Part shown: positions 22,270-35,021 of the stretch, in pieces | Numbering within the stretch: the first letter of the stretch is position 1 | Layout of the letters: each line of letters opens with the position of its first letter | Source of the DNA: Megaleporinus macrocephalus | Taxonomy: Eukaryota > Chordata > Actinopteri > Characiformes > Anostomidae | DNA: 64,000 nt | Direction of reading: 5' to 3' | Assembly: GCA_021613375.1 (NCBI GenBank) | Contig: CM038702.1 | Span: 26,891,849 to 26,955,848, forward strand | Notes under the pieces: model-generated | What the model was told of the DNA's origin: nothing | Databases searched by the model: none | What the model saw: the letters and a program-made list of their open reading frames with translations, nothing else | Translations under genes and position numbers: made by a program

Positions 22270-25200
22270 CAGAACATGGCTGTACTAACTCAGGACTCAG
22301 TTAGAAACATGCTTGTACTAACCCAGGACTTGGGTAGAAACATGCTTGTACTAACCCAGGACACGGTTAGAAACATGGCTGTACTAACTCAGGACTCGGT
22401 TAGAAACATGCTTGTACTAACTTAGGACTTAGTTAGAAACATGGCTGTACTAACTCAGGACTCGGTTAGAAACATGCTTGTACTGACTCAGGACTCAGTT
22501 AGAAATATGCCTGTATAAACTCAGGACTCGGTTAGAAACATGCTTGTACTAACTCAGGACTCGGTTAGAAACATGGCTGTACTAAACTCAGGACTCGGTT
22601 AGAAACATGCTTGTACTAACTCAGGACTCGGTTAGAAACATTCTTGTACTAACTCAGGCCAGGGTTAGAAACATGCTTGTACTAACTCAGGACTTAGTTA
22701 GAAACATGGCTGTACTAACTCAGGACTCGGTTAGAAACATGCTTGTACTGACTCAGGACTCAGTTAGAAATATGCCTGTATAAACTCAGGACTCGGTTAG
22801 AAACATGCTTGTACTAACTCAGGACTCGGTTAGAAACATGCTTGTACTAACTCAGGTCTCGATTAGAAACATGGCTGTACTAACTCAGGACTCGGTTAGA
22901 AACATGGCTGTACTAAACTCAGGCCTGGGTTAGAAACATGCTTGTACTAACTCAGGACTCGGTTAGAAACATTCTTGTACTAACTCAGGACTCGGTTAGA
23001 AACATGCTTGTACTGACTCAGGACTCGGTTAGAAACAAACCTGTACTAACTCAGGACTCGGTTAGAAACATGCTTGTACTAACTCAGGACTCAGTTAGAA
23101 ACACGCTTGTACTAACTCAGGCCTGGGTTAGAAACATGCTTGTACTAACTCAGGACATAGTTGAAAACATGGCTTTACTAATTCAGGACTCGGTTAGAAA
23201 CATGGCTGTACTAACTCAGGACTCGGTTAGAAACATGCTTGTACTAACTCAGGACTCAGTGAGAAACATGGCTGTACTAACTCAGGACTCAGTTAGAAAC
23301 ATGCTTGTACTAACTCAGGACTCGGTTAGAAACATGGCTGTACTAAACTCAGGACACGGTTAGAAACATGCTTGTACTAACTCAGGACTCGGTTAGAAAC
23401 ATGGTTGTACTAACTCAGGACTCGGTTAGAAACATGGTTGTACTAACTCAGGACTCAGCTAGAAACATGGCTGTACTAACTCAGGACTCGGTTAGAAACA
23501 TGGCTGTACTAACTCAGGACTCGGTTAGAAACATGCTTGTACTAACTCAGGACTTAGTTAGAAACATGGCTGTACTAACTCAGGACTCAGTTAGAAACAT
23601 GCTTGTGCTAACTCAGGACTCGGTTAGAAACATGGTTGTACTAACTCAGGACTCGGTTAGAAACATGCTTGTACTAAACTCAGGACTCGGTTAAAAACAT
23701 GCATGTACTAACTCAGGACTTGGTTAGAAACATGCCTGTACTAACTCAGGACTCGGTTAGAAACATGGCTGTACTAACTCAGGAGTCGATTAGAAACATG
23801 GCTGTACTAACTCAGGACTCGGTTAGAAACATGCCTGTACTAACTCAGGACTCGGTTAGAAACATGCCTGTACTAACTCAGGACTCGGTTAGAAACATGC
23901 CTGTACTAACTCAGGACTCGGTTAGTAACATGGTTGTACTAACTCAGGACTCGGTTAGAAACATGCTTGTACTAAACTCAGGACTCGGTTAGAAACATGC
24001 ATGTACTAACTCAGGACTTGGTTAGAAACATGCCTGTACTAACTCAGGACTCGGTTAGAAACATGGCTGTACTAACTCAGGAGTCGATTAGAAACATGCT
24101 TGTACTAACTCAGGACTTAGTTAGAAACATGGCTGTACTAACTCAGGACTCAGTTAGAAACATGCTTGTGCTAACTCAGGACTCGGTTAGAAACATGGTT
24201 GTACTAACTCAGGACTCGGTTAGAAACATGCTTGTACTAAACTCAGGACTCGGTTAAAAACATGCATGTACTAACTCAGGACTTGGTTAGAAACATGCCT
24301 GTACTAACTCAGGACTCGGTTAGAAACATGGCTGTACTAACTCAGGAGTCGATTAGAAACATGGCTGTACTAACTCAGGACTCGGTTAGAAACATGCCTG
24401 TACTAACTCAGGACTCGGTTAGAAACATGCCTGTACTAACTCAGGACTCGGTTAGAAACATGCCTGTACTAACTCAGGACTCGGTTAGTAACATGGTTGT
24501 ACTAACTCAGGACTCGGTTAGAAACATGCTTGTACTAAACTCAGGACTCGGTTAGAAACATGCATGTACTAACTCAGGACTTGGTTAGAAACATGCTTGT
24601 ACTAACTCAGGACTCGGTTAGAAACATGGCTCTACTAACTCAGGAGTCGGTTAGAAACATGGCTGTACTAACTCAGGACTCGGTTAGAAACATGCCTGTA
24701 CTAACTCAGGACTCGGTTAGAAACATGCCTGTACTAACTCAGGACTCGGTTAGTAACATGCTTGTACTAACTCAGGACTTAGTTAGAAACATGGCTATAC
24801 TAATTAAGGACTCGGTTAGAAACATGCTTGTACTAACTCAGGACTTAGTTAGAAACATGGCTGTACTAACTCAGGACTCAGTTAGAAACATGCTTGTGCT
24901 AACTCAGGACTCGGTTAGAAACATGGTTGTACTAACTCAGGACTCGGTTAGAAACATGCTTGTACTAAACTCAGGACTCGGTTAAAAACATGCATGTACT
25001 AACTCAGGACTTGGTTAGAAACATGCCTGTACTAACTCAGGACTCGGTTAGAAACATGGCTGTACTAACTCAGGAGTCGATTAGAAACATGGCTGTACTA
25101 ACTCAGGACTCGGTTAGAAACATGCCTGTACTAACTCAGGACTCGGTTAGAAACATGCCTGTACTAACTCAGGACTCGGTTAGAAACATGCCTGTACTAA

Positions 25201-28200
25201 CTCAGGACTCGGTTAGTAACATGGTTGTACTAACTCAGGACTCGGTTAGAAACATGCTTGTACTAAACTCAGGACTCGGTTAGAAACATGCATGTACTAA
25301 CTCAGGACTTGGTTAGAAACATGCTTGTACTAACTCAGGACTCGGTTAGAAACATGGCTCTACTAACTCAGGAGTCGGTTAGAAACATGGCTGTACTAAC
25401 TCAGGACTCGGTTAGAAACATGCCTGTACTAACTCAGGACTCGGTTAGAAACATGCCTGTACTAACTCAGGACTCGGTTAGTAACATGCTTGTACTAACT
25501 CAGGACTTAGTTAGAAACATGGCTATACTAATTAAGGACTCGGTTAGAAACATGCTTGTACTAACTCAGGACTTAGTTAGAAACATGGCTGTACTAACTT
25601 AGGACTCGGGTAGAAACATGCTTGTACTGACTCAGGACTCGGTTAGAAACATGCCTGTACTAAACTCAGGACTCGGTTAGAAACATGCTAGTACTGAAAC
25701 AGGACTCGGTTAGAAACATGGCTGTACTAAACTCAGGACTCGGTTAGAAACATGCTTGTACTAACTCAGGACTCAGTTAGAAACATGTTTGTGCTAACTC
25801 AGGACTCGGTTAGAAACATGGTTGTACTAACTCAGGACTCGGTTAGAAACATGCATGTACTAACTCAGGACTTGGTTAGAAACATGCCTGTACTAACTCA
25901 GGACTCGGTTAGAAACATGGCTGTACTAACTCAGGAGTCGGTTAGGAACATGGCTGTACTAACTCAGGACTTGGTTAGAAACATGCCTGTACTAACTCAG
26001 GACTCGGTTAGAAACATGGCTGTACTAACTCAGGAGTCGGTTAGGAACATGGCTGTACTAACTCAGGACTCGGTTAGAAACATGCCTGTTCCAATTCAGG
26101 ACTCGGTTAGTAACATGCTTGTAGTAACTCAGGACTTAGTTAGAAACATGGCTGTACTAATTCAGGACTTGGTTAGAAACATGCTTGTACTAACTCAGGA
26201 CTTAGTTAGAAACATGGCTGTACTAACTCAGGAGTCGGTTAGGAACATGGCTGTACTAACTCAGGACTTGGTTAGAAACATGCCTGTACTAACTCAGGAC
26301 TCGGTTAGAAACATGGTTGTACTAACTCAGGACTCAGCTAGAAACATGGCTGTACTAACTCAGGACTCGGTTAGAAACATGGCTGTACTAACTCAGGACT
26401 CGGTTAGAAACATGCTTGTACTAACTCAGGACTTAGTTAGAAACATGGCTGTACTAACTCAGGACTCAGTTAGAAACATGCTTGTGCTAACTCAGGACTC
26501 GGTTAGAAACATGGTTGTACTAACTCAGGACTCGGTTAGAAACATGCTTGTACTAACTCAGGACTCAGTTAGAAACATGTTTGTGCTAACTCAGGACTCG
26601 GTTAGAAACATGGTTGTACTAACTCAGGACTCGGTTAGAAACATGCATGTACTAACTCAGGACTTGGTTAGAAACATGCCTGTACTAACTCAGGACTCGG
26701 TTAGAAACATGGCTGTACTAACTCAGGAGTCGGTTAGGAACATGGCTGTACTAACTCAGGACTTGGTTAGAAACATGCCTGTACTAACTCAGGACTCGGT
26801 TAGAAACATGGCTGTACTAACTCAGGAGTCGGTTAGGAACATGGCTGTACTAACTCAGGACACGGTTAGAAACATGCCTGTTCCAATTCAGGACTCGGTT
26901 AGTAACATGCTTGTAGTAACTCAGGACTTAGTTAGAAACATGGCTGTACTAATTCAGGACTTGGTTAGAAACATGCTTGTACTAACTCAGGACTTAGTTA
27001 GAAACATGGCTGTACTAACTCAGGAGTCGGTTAGGAACATGGCTGTACTAACTCAGGACTTGGTTAGAAACATGCCTGTACTAACTCAGGACTCGGTTAG
27101 AAACATGGTTGTACTAACTCAGGACTCAGCTAGAAACATGGCTGTACTAACTCAGGACTCGGTTAGAAACATGGCTGTACTAACTCAGGACTCGGTTAGA
27201 AACATGCTTGTACTAACTCAGGACTTAGTTAGAAACATGGCTGTACTAACTCAGGACTCAGTTAGAAACATGCTTGTGCTAACTCAGGACTCGGTTAGAA
27301 ACATGGTTGTACTAACTCAGGACTCGGTTAGAAACATGCTTGTACTAAACTCAGGACTCGGTTAAAAACATGCATGTACTAACTCAGGACTTGGTTAGAA
27401 ACATGCCTGTACTAACTCAGGACTCGGTTAGAAACATGGCTGTACTAACTCAGGAGTCGATTAGAAACATGGCTGTACTAACTCAGGACTCGGTTAGAAA
27501 CATGCCTGTACTAACTCAGGACTCGGTTAGAAACATGCCTGTACTAACTCAGGACTCGGTTAGAAACATGCCTGTACTAACTCAGGACTCGGTTAGTAAC
27601 ATGGTTGTACTAACTCAGGACTCGGTTAGAAACATGCTTGTACTAAACTCAGGACTCGGTTAGAAACATGCATGTACTAACTCAGGACTTGGTTAGAAAC
27701 ATGCCTGTACTAACTCAGGACTCGGTTAGAAACATGGCTGTACTAACTCAGGAGTCGATTAGAAACATGCTTGTACTAACTCAGGACTTAGTTAGAAACA
27801 TGGCTGTACTAACTCAGGACTCAGTTAGAAACATGCTTGTGCTAACTCAGGACTCGGTTAGAAACATGGTTGTACTAACTCAGGACTCGGTTAGAAACAT
27901 GCTTGTACTAAACTCAGGACTCGGTTAAAAACATGCATGTACTAACTCAGGACTTGGTTAGAAACATGCCTGTACTAACTCAGGACTCGGTTAGAAACAT
28001 GGCTGTACTAACTCAGGAGTCGATTAGAAACATGGCTGTACTAACTCAGGACTCGGTTAGAAACATGCCTGTACTAACTCAGGACTCGGTTAGAAACATG
28101 CCTGTACTAACTCAGGACTCGGTTAGAAACATGCCTGTACTAACTCAGGACTCGGTTAGTAACATGGTTGTACTAACTCAGGACTCGGTTAGAAACATGC

Positions 28201-30703
28201 TTGTACTAAACTCAGGACTCGGTTAGAAACATGCATGTACTAACTCAGGACTTGGTTAGAAACATGCTTGTACTAACTCAGGACTCGGTTAGAAACATGG
28301 CTCTACTAACTCAGGAGTCGGTTAGAAACATGGCTGTACTAACTCAGGACTCGGTTAGAAACATGCCTGTACTAACTCAGGACTCGGTTAGAAACATGCC
28401 TGTACTAACTCAGGACTCGGTTAGTAACATGCTTGTACTAACTCAGGACTTAGTTAGAAACATGGCTATACTAATTAAGGACTCGGTTAGAAACATGCTT
28501 GTACTAACTCAGGACTTAGTTAGAAACATGGCTGTACTAACTTAGGACTCGGTTAGAAACATGCTTGTACTGACTCAGGACTCGGTTAGAAACATGCCTG
28601 TACTAAACTCAGGACTCGGTTAGAAACATGCTAGTACTGAAACAGGACTCGGTTAGAAACATGGCTGTACTAAACTCAGGACTCGGTTAGAAACATGCTT
28701 GTACTAACTCAGGACTCAGTTAGAAACATGTTTGTGCTAACTCAGGACTCGGTTAGAAACATGGTTGTACTAACTCAGGACTCGGTTAGAAACATGCATG
28801 TACTAACTCAGGACTTGGTTAGAAACATGCCTGTACTAACTCAGGACTCGGTTAGAAACATGGCTGTACTAACTCAGGAGTCGGTTAGGAACATGGCTGT
28901 ACTAACTCAGGACTTGGTTAGAAACATGCCTGTACTAACTCAGGACTCGGTTAGAAACATGGCTGTACTAACTCAGGAGTCGGTTAGGAACATGGCTGTA
29001 CTAACTCAGGACTCGGTTAGAAACATGCCTGTTCCAATTCAGGACTCGGTTAGTAACATGCTTGTAGTAACTCAGGACTTAGTTAGAAACATGGCTGTAC
29101 TAATTCAGGACTTGGTTAGAAACATGCTTGTACTAACTCAGGACTTAGTTAGAAACATGGCTGTACTAACTTAGGACTCGGTTAGAAACATGCTTGTACT
29201 GACTCAGGACTCGGTTAGAAACATGCCTGTACTAAACTCAGGACTCGGTTAGAAACATGCTTGTACTAACTCAGGACTCGGTTAGAAACATGCCTGTACT
29301 AACTCAGGAGTCGGTTAGAAACATGGCTGTACTAACTCAGGACTCGGTTAGAAACATGCCTGTACTAACTCAGGACTCGGTTAGTAACATGCTTGTAGAA
29401 ACTCAGGACTTAGAAACATGATTGTACTAACTCAGGACTCGGTTAGAAACATGCTTGTACCAACTAAGGCCTGGGTTAGAAACATGCTTGTACTAACTCA
29501 GGACTTAGTTAGAAACATGGCTGTACTAATTCAGGACTCGGTTAGAAACATGCTTGTACTAACTCAGGACTTAGTTAGAAACATGGCTGTACTAATTCAG
29601 GACTCGGTTAGAAACATGCTTGTACTAACTCAGGACTTAGTTAGAAACATGGCTGTACTAACTTAGGACTCGGTTAGAAACATGCTTGTACTGACTCAGG
29701 ACTCAGTTAGAAACATGCCTGTACTAACTCAGGACTCGGTTAGAAACATGCTTGTACTATCTCAGGACTCGGTTAGAAACATGGCTGTACTAACTCAGGA
29801 CTCGGTTAGAAACATGCTTGTACTAACTCAGGACTTAGTTAGAAACATGGCTGTACTAACTCAGGACTCGGTTAGAAACATGCTTGTACTGACTCAGGAC
29901 TCGGTTAGAAACATGGCTGTACTAAATTCAGGACTCGGTTAGAAACATGCCTGTATAAACTCAGGACTCGGTTAGAAACATGCTTGTACTAACTCAGGAC
30001 TCGATTAGAAACATGGCTGTACTAACTCAGGACTCGGTTAGAAACATGCTTGTACTAACTCAGCACACGGTTAGAAACATGCTTGTACTAACCCAGGACT
30101 CGTTTAAAAACATGGCTGTACTAACTCAGGACTCGGTTAGAAACATGCTTGTACTAACTTAGGACTTAGTTAGAAACATGGCTGTACTAACTCAGGACTC
30201 GGTTAGAAACATGCTTGTACTGACTCAGGACTCGGTTAGAAACATGCCTGTATAAACTCAGGACTCGGTTAGAAACATGCTTGTACTAACTCAGGCCTGG
30301 GTTAGAAACATGCTTGTACTAACTCAGGACTTAGTTAGAAACATGCTTGTACTAACTCAGGACTTAGTTAGAAACATGGCTGTACTAACTCAGGACTCGG
30401 TTAGAAACATGCTTGTACTGACTCAGGACTCGGTTAGAAACATGCCTGTACTAAACTCAGGACTCGGTTAGAAACATGCTTGTACTGACTCAGGACTCGG
30501 TTAGAAACATGGCTGTACTAAACTCAGGACTCGGTTAGAAACATGCTTGTACTAACTCAGGACTCAGTTAGAAACATGGCTTTACTAACTCAGGACTCGG
30601 TTAGAAACATGGTTGTACTAACTCAGGACTCGGTTAGAAACATGTTTGTACTGACACAGGACTCAATTAGAAACGTGCCTGTACTGACTCTGGGCTTGAC
30701 TTA
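22270..30703 (+). repeat. 33-bp minisatellite, about 255 units, with higher-order structure
   Basis: Head-to-tail 33-bp units begin ATGCTTGTACTAACTCAGGA; the one frame without stops encodes MLVLTQDSVRN. The other five frames carry stops in every unit. The longest open frame is 25752-27365 (537 codons). Codon 2 is hypervariable (Leu, Pro, Ala, Val, His, Phe) and codon 8 varies (Ser/Leu). Units with one extra A (ACTAAACTCAGG, 34 bp) recur and break the frame, each giving ...NSGLG and a stop. Higher-order blocks: a 24-unit block of 792 bp in tandem (25752 and 26544), a 728-bp duplication (24262 and 24990), and copies displaced by 3671 and 2943 bp. No signal peptide, domain or promoter is seen. 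Confidence 0.97.
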
Positions 30704-30902
30704 AAACTCAACTGTTACTTGGATCTTCATGACTTGAACTAGGCTGATTTCGTTACTGTATATTTTAGACTGATTTACAAAAGTTACCTTTGTTGTGACT
30801 GACTGCTTTAAAGGCAGTTCTGGCAAAAACACTCTTTTCAGTGTCGACATGAATGTAGGCTGAAAAGGAGGATATCTGTAAATGCTTTGATTTTATTGAC
30901 AT
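30704..30902. other. Spacer between minisatellite and LINE
   Basis: Short unique-looking stretch with no feature. Confidence 0.6.
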
Positions 30903-33450
30903 CAAGTCAAGTCAAGTCAATTTTATTTATATAGCGCTTTTTACAACGATGTTGTCTCAAAGCAGCTTTACAGAGTTTTGAAAACAGTTATAACATATAT
31001 CCCCCAGTGAGCAAGCCAGAGGCAACAGTGGCAGGGAAAAACTCCCTCAACTGGAGGAAGAAACCTTGGGAGGAACCAGACTCACAAGGGGAGACCCATC
31101 CTCCTCTGGTCAAACAGTATTTACAGTTTGAACTAAATACCAAAGAAAGGAGCCTCTGTTTGAAATCTGGAAAGCAAAGCTTTAGAAGCTGCACAGGCAG
31201 TTTCTGACTGAGTCTTTATGTTAAGTGGGCGTGAGCTGAAACAGTCCCATCCTATCTCAGTGCTGGTGCATCTGGATGGCACAGTGATGTAACTGAGGGT
31301 GTAGTAGTAATGCACAGGTGAGCTGGCTGGTGATGGTGGGGAGGTGAGCTGGCTGGTGATGGTGGGGTGATGGCCCGATGATCAGTCCTTTAACAGCGTT
31401 CAACAGTCATTTCCTCAGGAAGAGTAAAGAGAGAAAGTGAGTTGGGCTCGGGAGTATGACTAGAGAATATGAATATTCAGAATTTCAGAGTGTGGCTGGC
31501 TACTCCGGCAGATCTAACTATAACAGCCTAAACTGAAAGGAGAGAACCAGAAGGTAACATGGACATGAGAGTACCCTGAGACACTGGGGTCCCCCCACTC
31601 AAGTGGTGGAACAACAGCACCAACATCTCAGTGTACCATAAACCTCTGTGTCCAAGAACCCCCAGATCTCCTGCCTTTATCTAAAAGAGAAGATTAATTA
31701 CCAAAAGCTACACTAAACAAGTATGTTTTCAGTCTAGACTTAATATTGAGACTGTGTCAGAGTCCCGAACATTAACTGGGAGATTATTCCACAATTTTGG
31801 GGCTTTGTAGGAAAAAGCTCTTCCCCCCATTGTAGTCTTCTGAATTTTAGGAACTATTAGAAAACCAGCATCCTGTGATCTGAGTGAACGTGGCGGTTCA
31901 TAATAGGAAATTAGATCTTGCAGGTACTCCGGTGTTAGACCGTGCAGGGCTTTATACGTCAGTAATAGAATTTTATAGTCGATACGGAATTTAACAGGAA
32001 GCCAGTGTAGCGCTGATAAAACTGGACTGATGTGATTGAATTTCCTGGTTTTAGTTAGTACTCTAGCTGCAGCGTTCTGAACCAACTGAAGTTTATTCAG
32101 GTTCCTGCTGGAGCATCCTGACAATAATGCATTGCAATAATCTAGCCTTGAGGTTATAAAGGCATGTATAAACTTTTCAGCATCAGACACAGATAACGCA
32201 TTTCTTAACTTTGAAATGTTTCGTAGGTGAAGAAACGCTGTTCTTGTAATATTACCTATGTGTTGATTAAATGTCAGATCTGAGTCAATTGTTACACCAA
32301 GATTTTTGGCTACTGAACCAGGAACTACAGAGAAGTCAGCAAGATTTAACATTAAATCTGAACATTTAGTCCGAGCAGCCTTTGGGCCGAGGAGGAGAAC
32401 TTCCGTTTTATCAGGGTTCAAAAGAAGGAAGTTCTGCAGCATCCAAAGTCTAATATCTCTTACACAATCTTCTATCTTATTTAATCTGGATTTATCATCT
32501 GGTTTGGCTGATATGTACAGTTGTGTATCATCGGCATAACAGTGGAAACTAATTCCATGTCTATTTATAACTGAGCCTAATGGTAGCATATATAGTGTAA
32601 ATAACAGAGGACCTAAAACAGAACCTTGTGAAACTCCATATTTCACTTTTGTAGTGTTAGACGATACATTATTTATCTTTACAAACTGAAAGCGATCACT
32701 AAGGTAAGATGTGAACCAGGATAACGCTGTTCCTGTGATTCCAACTATATTTTCTAGTCTGTCCAAGAGAATAGTGTGATCTATAGTGTCAAAAGCTGCA
32801 CTTAGATCGAGTAACACCAGTAGAGATACGTGGCCCTGATCAGAGGCAAGAAGAAGATCATTTGTTATCTTAACTAAAGCTGTCTCTGTGCTGTGATGTG
32901 GCCTAAAATCAGATTGGAATTTTTCATATATGTTGTTCTTATGTAGATGAGAACAGAGTTGTCGAGCTACAGCCTTTTCTAAAATCTTAGAGATAAAAGG
33001 TAAATTGGAAATCGGTCTATAACTGGACAGTTCTCTGGGGTCAAGATTTGGCTTCTTTATCAAGGGTTTTATCACAGCTAGTTTAAAAGACTTAGGTACA
33101 TGACCCAGACTAAGAGAAGAGTTGATGATAGTTGAGATGGGTTTAATAATAGCTGGTAATACTTGTTTCAGTAGGCTTGTTGGAATCATATCGAGTGTGC
33201 ATGTAGCAGAATTTGAAGAAGAGATAAGTTTTTCTAGTTCTGTCTGCTGTAGTGGAGAAAATGTTTCTAGTCTTTCTTCTAAAACCACATTTTGTGCTGT
33301 TTGAGCCAAACCGGATGAAGGATAGGTTACTCGTATTGGTAGAACCTTTTGTCTAATATTCTTGATTTTGCTATTGAAAAAGTTCAGGAAATCATTGCTG
33401 CTGTGGTTGGTGGGTATTTGAGGTTCAGATCCTTCACAGAAACAGATCCA
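30903..33450 (-). mobile_element. 5'-truncated CR1/L2-like LINE with 3' UTR and tail
   Basis: Minus-strand non-LTR retrotransposon. The 3' end is at the left, with a short TTGAC-type tandem tail (30903-30920) and the AAAGCGCTATATAAATAAAA signature shared with the stub at 6844-7322. The 3' UTR spans about 30920-31693 and contains a 25-bp tandem duplication at about 31320-31365. The coding part follows to 33450, where the frame meets a stop in the linker before the reverse transcriptase; the endonuclease domain is missing, a typical 5' truncation. Assignment to L2 rather than Rex1 within the CR1 group is from recall of motif style. Confidence 0.85.
31694..33450 (-). pseudogene. LINE reverse transcriptase (ORF2 C-terminal part), one frameshift
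   Basis: The reverse transcriptase copies LINE RNA into DNA at the target site. Read leftwards, the linker (DFLNFFNSKIKNIRQKV) is open from about 33450, upstream of the first usable start codon at 33309, which is TTG. Counting from 33309: SSYRPISNLPF at residues 95-105, the catalytic palm motif AAFDTIDH at 171-178, GVSQGSVLGPLLF at 225-237, the catalytic YADD at 258-261 and LLLNPDKTEVLLLG further on. All expected catalytic residues are present. The frame closes at 31729, but the adjacent frame continues KSRLKTYLFSVAFGN to a stop at 31694-31696, so one base is missing at about 31741-31744. Without endonuclease the copy cannot mobilise itself. Confidence 0.88.
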
Positions 33451-34234
33451 TCACAGAAACATTTCATTCAACATTTTTACACATGCTCAGGAGTAAGTGG
33501 TAGGTTTAAAACCATTTCAGCGTTTACATAGTACATCAAGATCTTTTGTTGAAAAAAGGAGAAAAATAAGGAAATGTGTCTAACACAGAGGAAAAAGAAT
33601 CCTGACCTTTGAGTGACAGTCGTGTTGTAGCTTGTGTGGGTATGACAGACTAGATATTAACAGTGTAATGGGTTTTGCGGTTTGAGATGTAGAAAGCTGA
33701 CCCCTCTGACTCAAACCACCAATCGTGACTGTCCTCCAACACTTGACGATTACTAAGACCGACACTTTGGTCCTGAATATGTCTACTGGCCCGCCTGTAT
33801 GCCAGTGTAAAACACAATTACATGTCAAAAATGCTTCTCCGGTCATGTTTTGATCAATATGCATGCGCTGGCGTGCTGAAAGAGGAAAGCAGCAGGGCCC
33901 ATATAAGCAATTTAATCGTATGACAGAGTCAGAGGTTGTTCTGTGCTGAATGATAAGAAAGTGTTTGAGTCATGTGAATTTCATTGGCTTTGTCCACTGT
34001 CGCTACAGCTTAAAACAATTAAGACAAAAAATTCAGCCTAATCTTCACTCATGTTCATACTCAGAGCAAGACATGTTCATACTCAGACTCGTAGCCAAAA
34101 GTTAAAAACGACTGGAACATAAACCATTGTGAAGGTAATGTTAATCCAATGTAAATCCAATTTAAACAATCATCTCACCCCACACCCTGAACCCAAACAT
34201 AGACCATCAGCCAAGAAACGTTTGTTTATGTAGT
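33451..34234. other. No recognised feature
   Basis: Flank of the LINE; ordinary intergenic-type DNA. Confidence 0.5.
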
Positions 34235-34385
34235 TTTCCATCCATCCATCCATCCATCCATCCATCCATTATCTTCCTCTTTATCCCGCTAGTTGGGGTC
34301 ACGGAGGGCTGGAGCCCATCCCAGCATTATCGGGTGATGGGAGGATACACCATGGACAGTTCGCCAGTCCATCGCATGGCCAACT
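34235..34385. repeat. (CCAT)n and linked fish dispersed repeat
   Basis: A (CCAT)n tract at 34240-34270 is followed by TTATCCCGCTAGTTGGGGTC, then GGCTGGAGCCCATCCCAGC and CGCCAGTCCATCGCATGG. This order is that of a very common fish dispersed repeat, a longer copy of which lies at 57645-57905. Confidence 0.65.
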
Positions 34386-34489
34386 ATATAGATTTCCATT
34401 CAAAGTATTAGGCTAATTTCGCTAACGGAAGCAGTGTGAGTACAGGAAGTGAACTGATATTAGACGAGAAGTCTGACTCAGACTTGCCG
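34386..34489. other. No recognised feature
   Basis: Short spacer. Confidence 0.4.
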
Positions 34490-35021
34490 TTTCAGTTTAT
34501 CCTAAAGGTGTTCAGTGGGGTTGATGTCAGAGCTCTGTACAGGCCATTATAGTAAACTTTAAATTAGCTTCTACATGCCTTTTCTTCTTTAGTAGGGGTT
34601 TCCAGGGTGATTGCGAATGGCTACTGTGGCGTGGCAGTAGAGCGCCTTGCCTGTTGTTTCCTCTGTGACGACTGCACTCGCTGCGTCCGCTACATGCTGT
34701 ACCTGCATGCTTAGTGGCCCTACACTATGTAGTCGTGCAGTACACTGCTAGATACTTCCAGTTCACATTAATAGCACTAATAGTTAACCAGGGCAGTACA
34801 GCTGCAGAAACAAGACAAACTGGCAAAGGTGTCAACCTATAGCAGTGCTAGGCTTAAAGCCAGCAAACTCTTCTGTATGATTCATTCTACTGGCAGTGTT
34901 TGTCTGTGGAAATTTCATGGCTTGGGCTTGATTTGGCATGCCTGTTAGTAATAATTGAGGCCAAAACACCAGAAGTCAATAATTAGGAGGGGTGTCCACA
35001 TACTTTTGGCTATACAGTGTA
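34490..35021. mobile_element. Tc1-like element remnant with terminal repeat
   Basis: Begins near AAAGGTGTTCAGTGGGGTTG, a phrase of antisense Tc1 transposase, and ends with GGGGTGTCCACATACTTTTG and GCTATACAGTGTA at 35021, the terminal repeat of a common fish Tc1 family. Only one terminus is present and the coding core is absent. Confidence 0.7.

Noticed and set aside
25752..27365. A 537-codon protein-coding gene
   Set aside because: The frame is a by-product of a 33-bp unit lacking stops in one frame; 34-bp units break it elsewhere, and there is no start context, splice signal or domain.
22270..30703. CRISPR array
   Set aside because: Units are contiguous near-identical repeats without unique spacers, and all surrounding sequence is from a fish.
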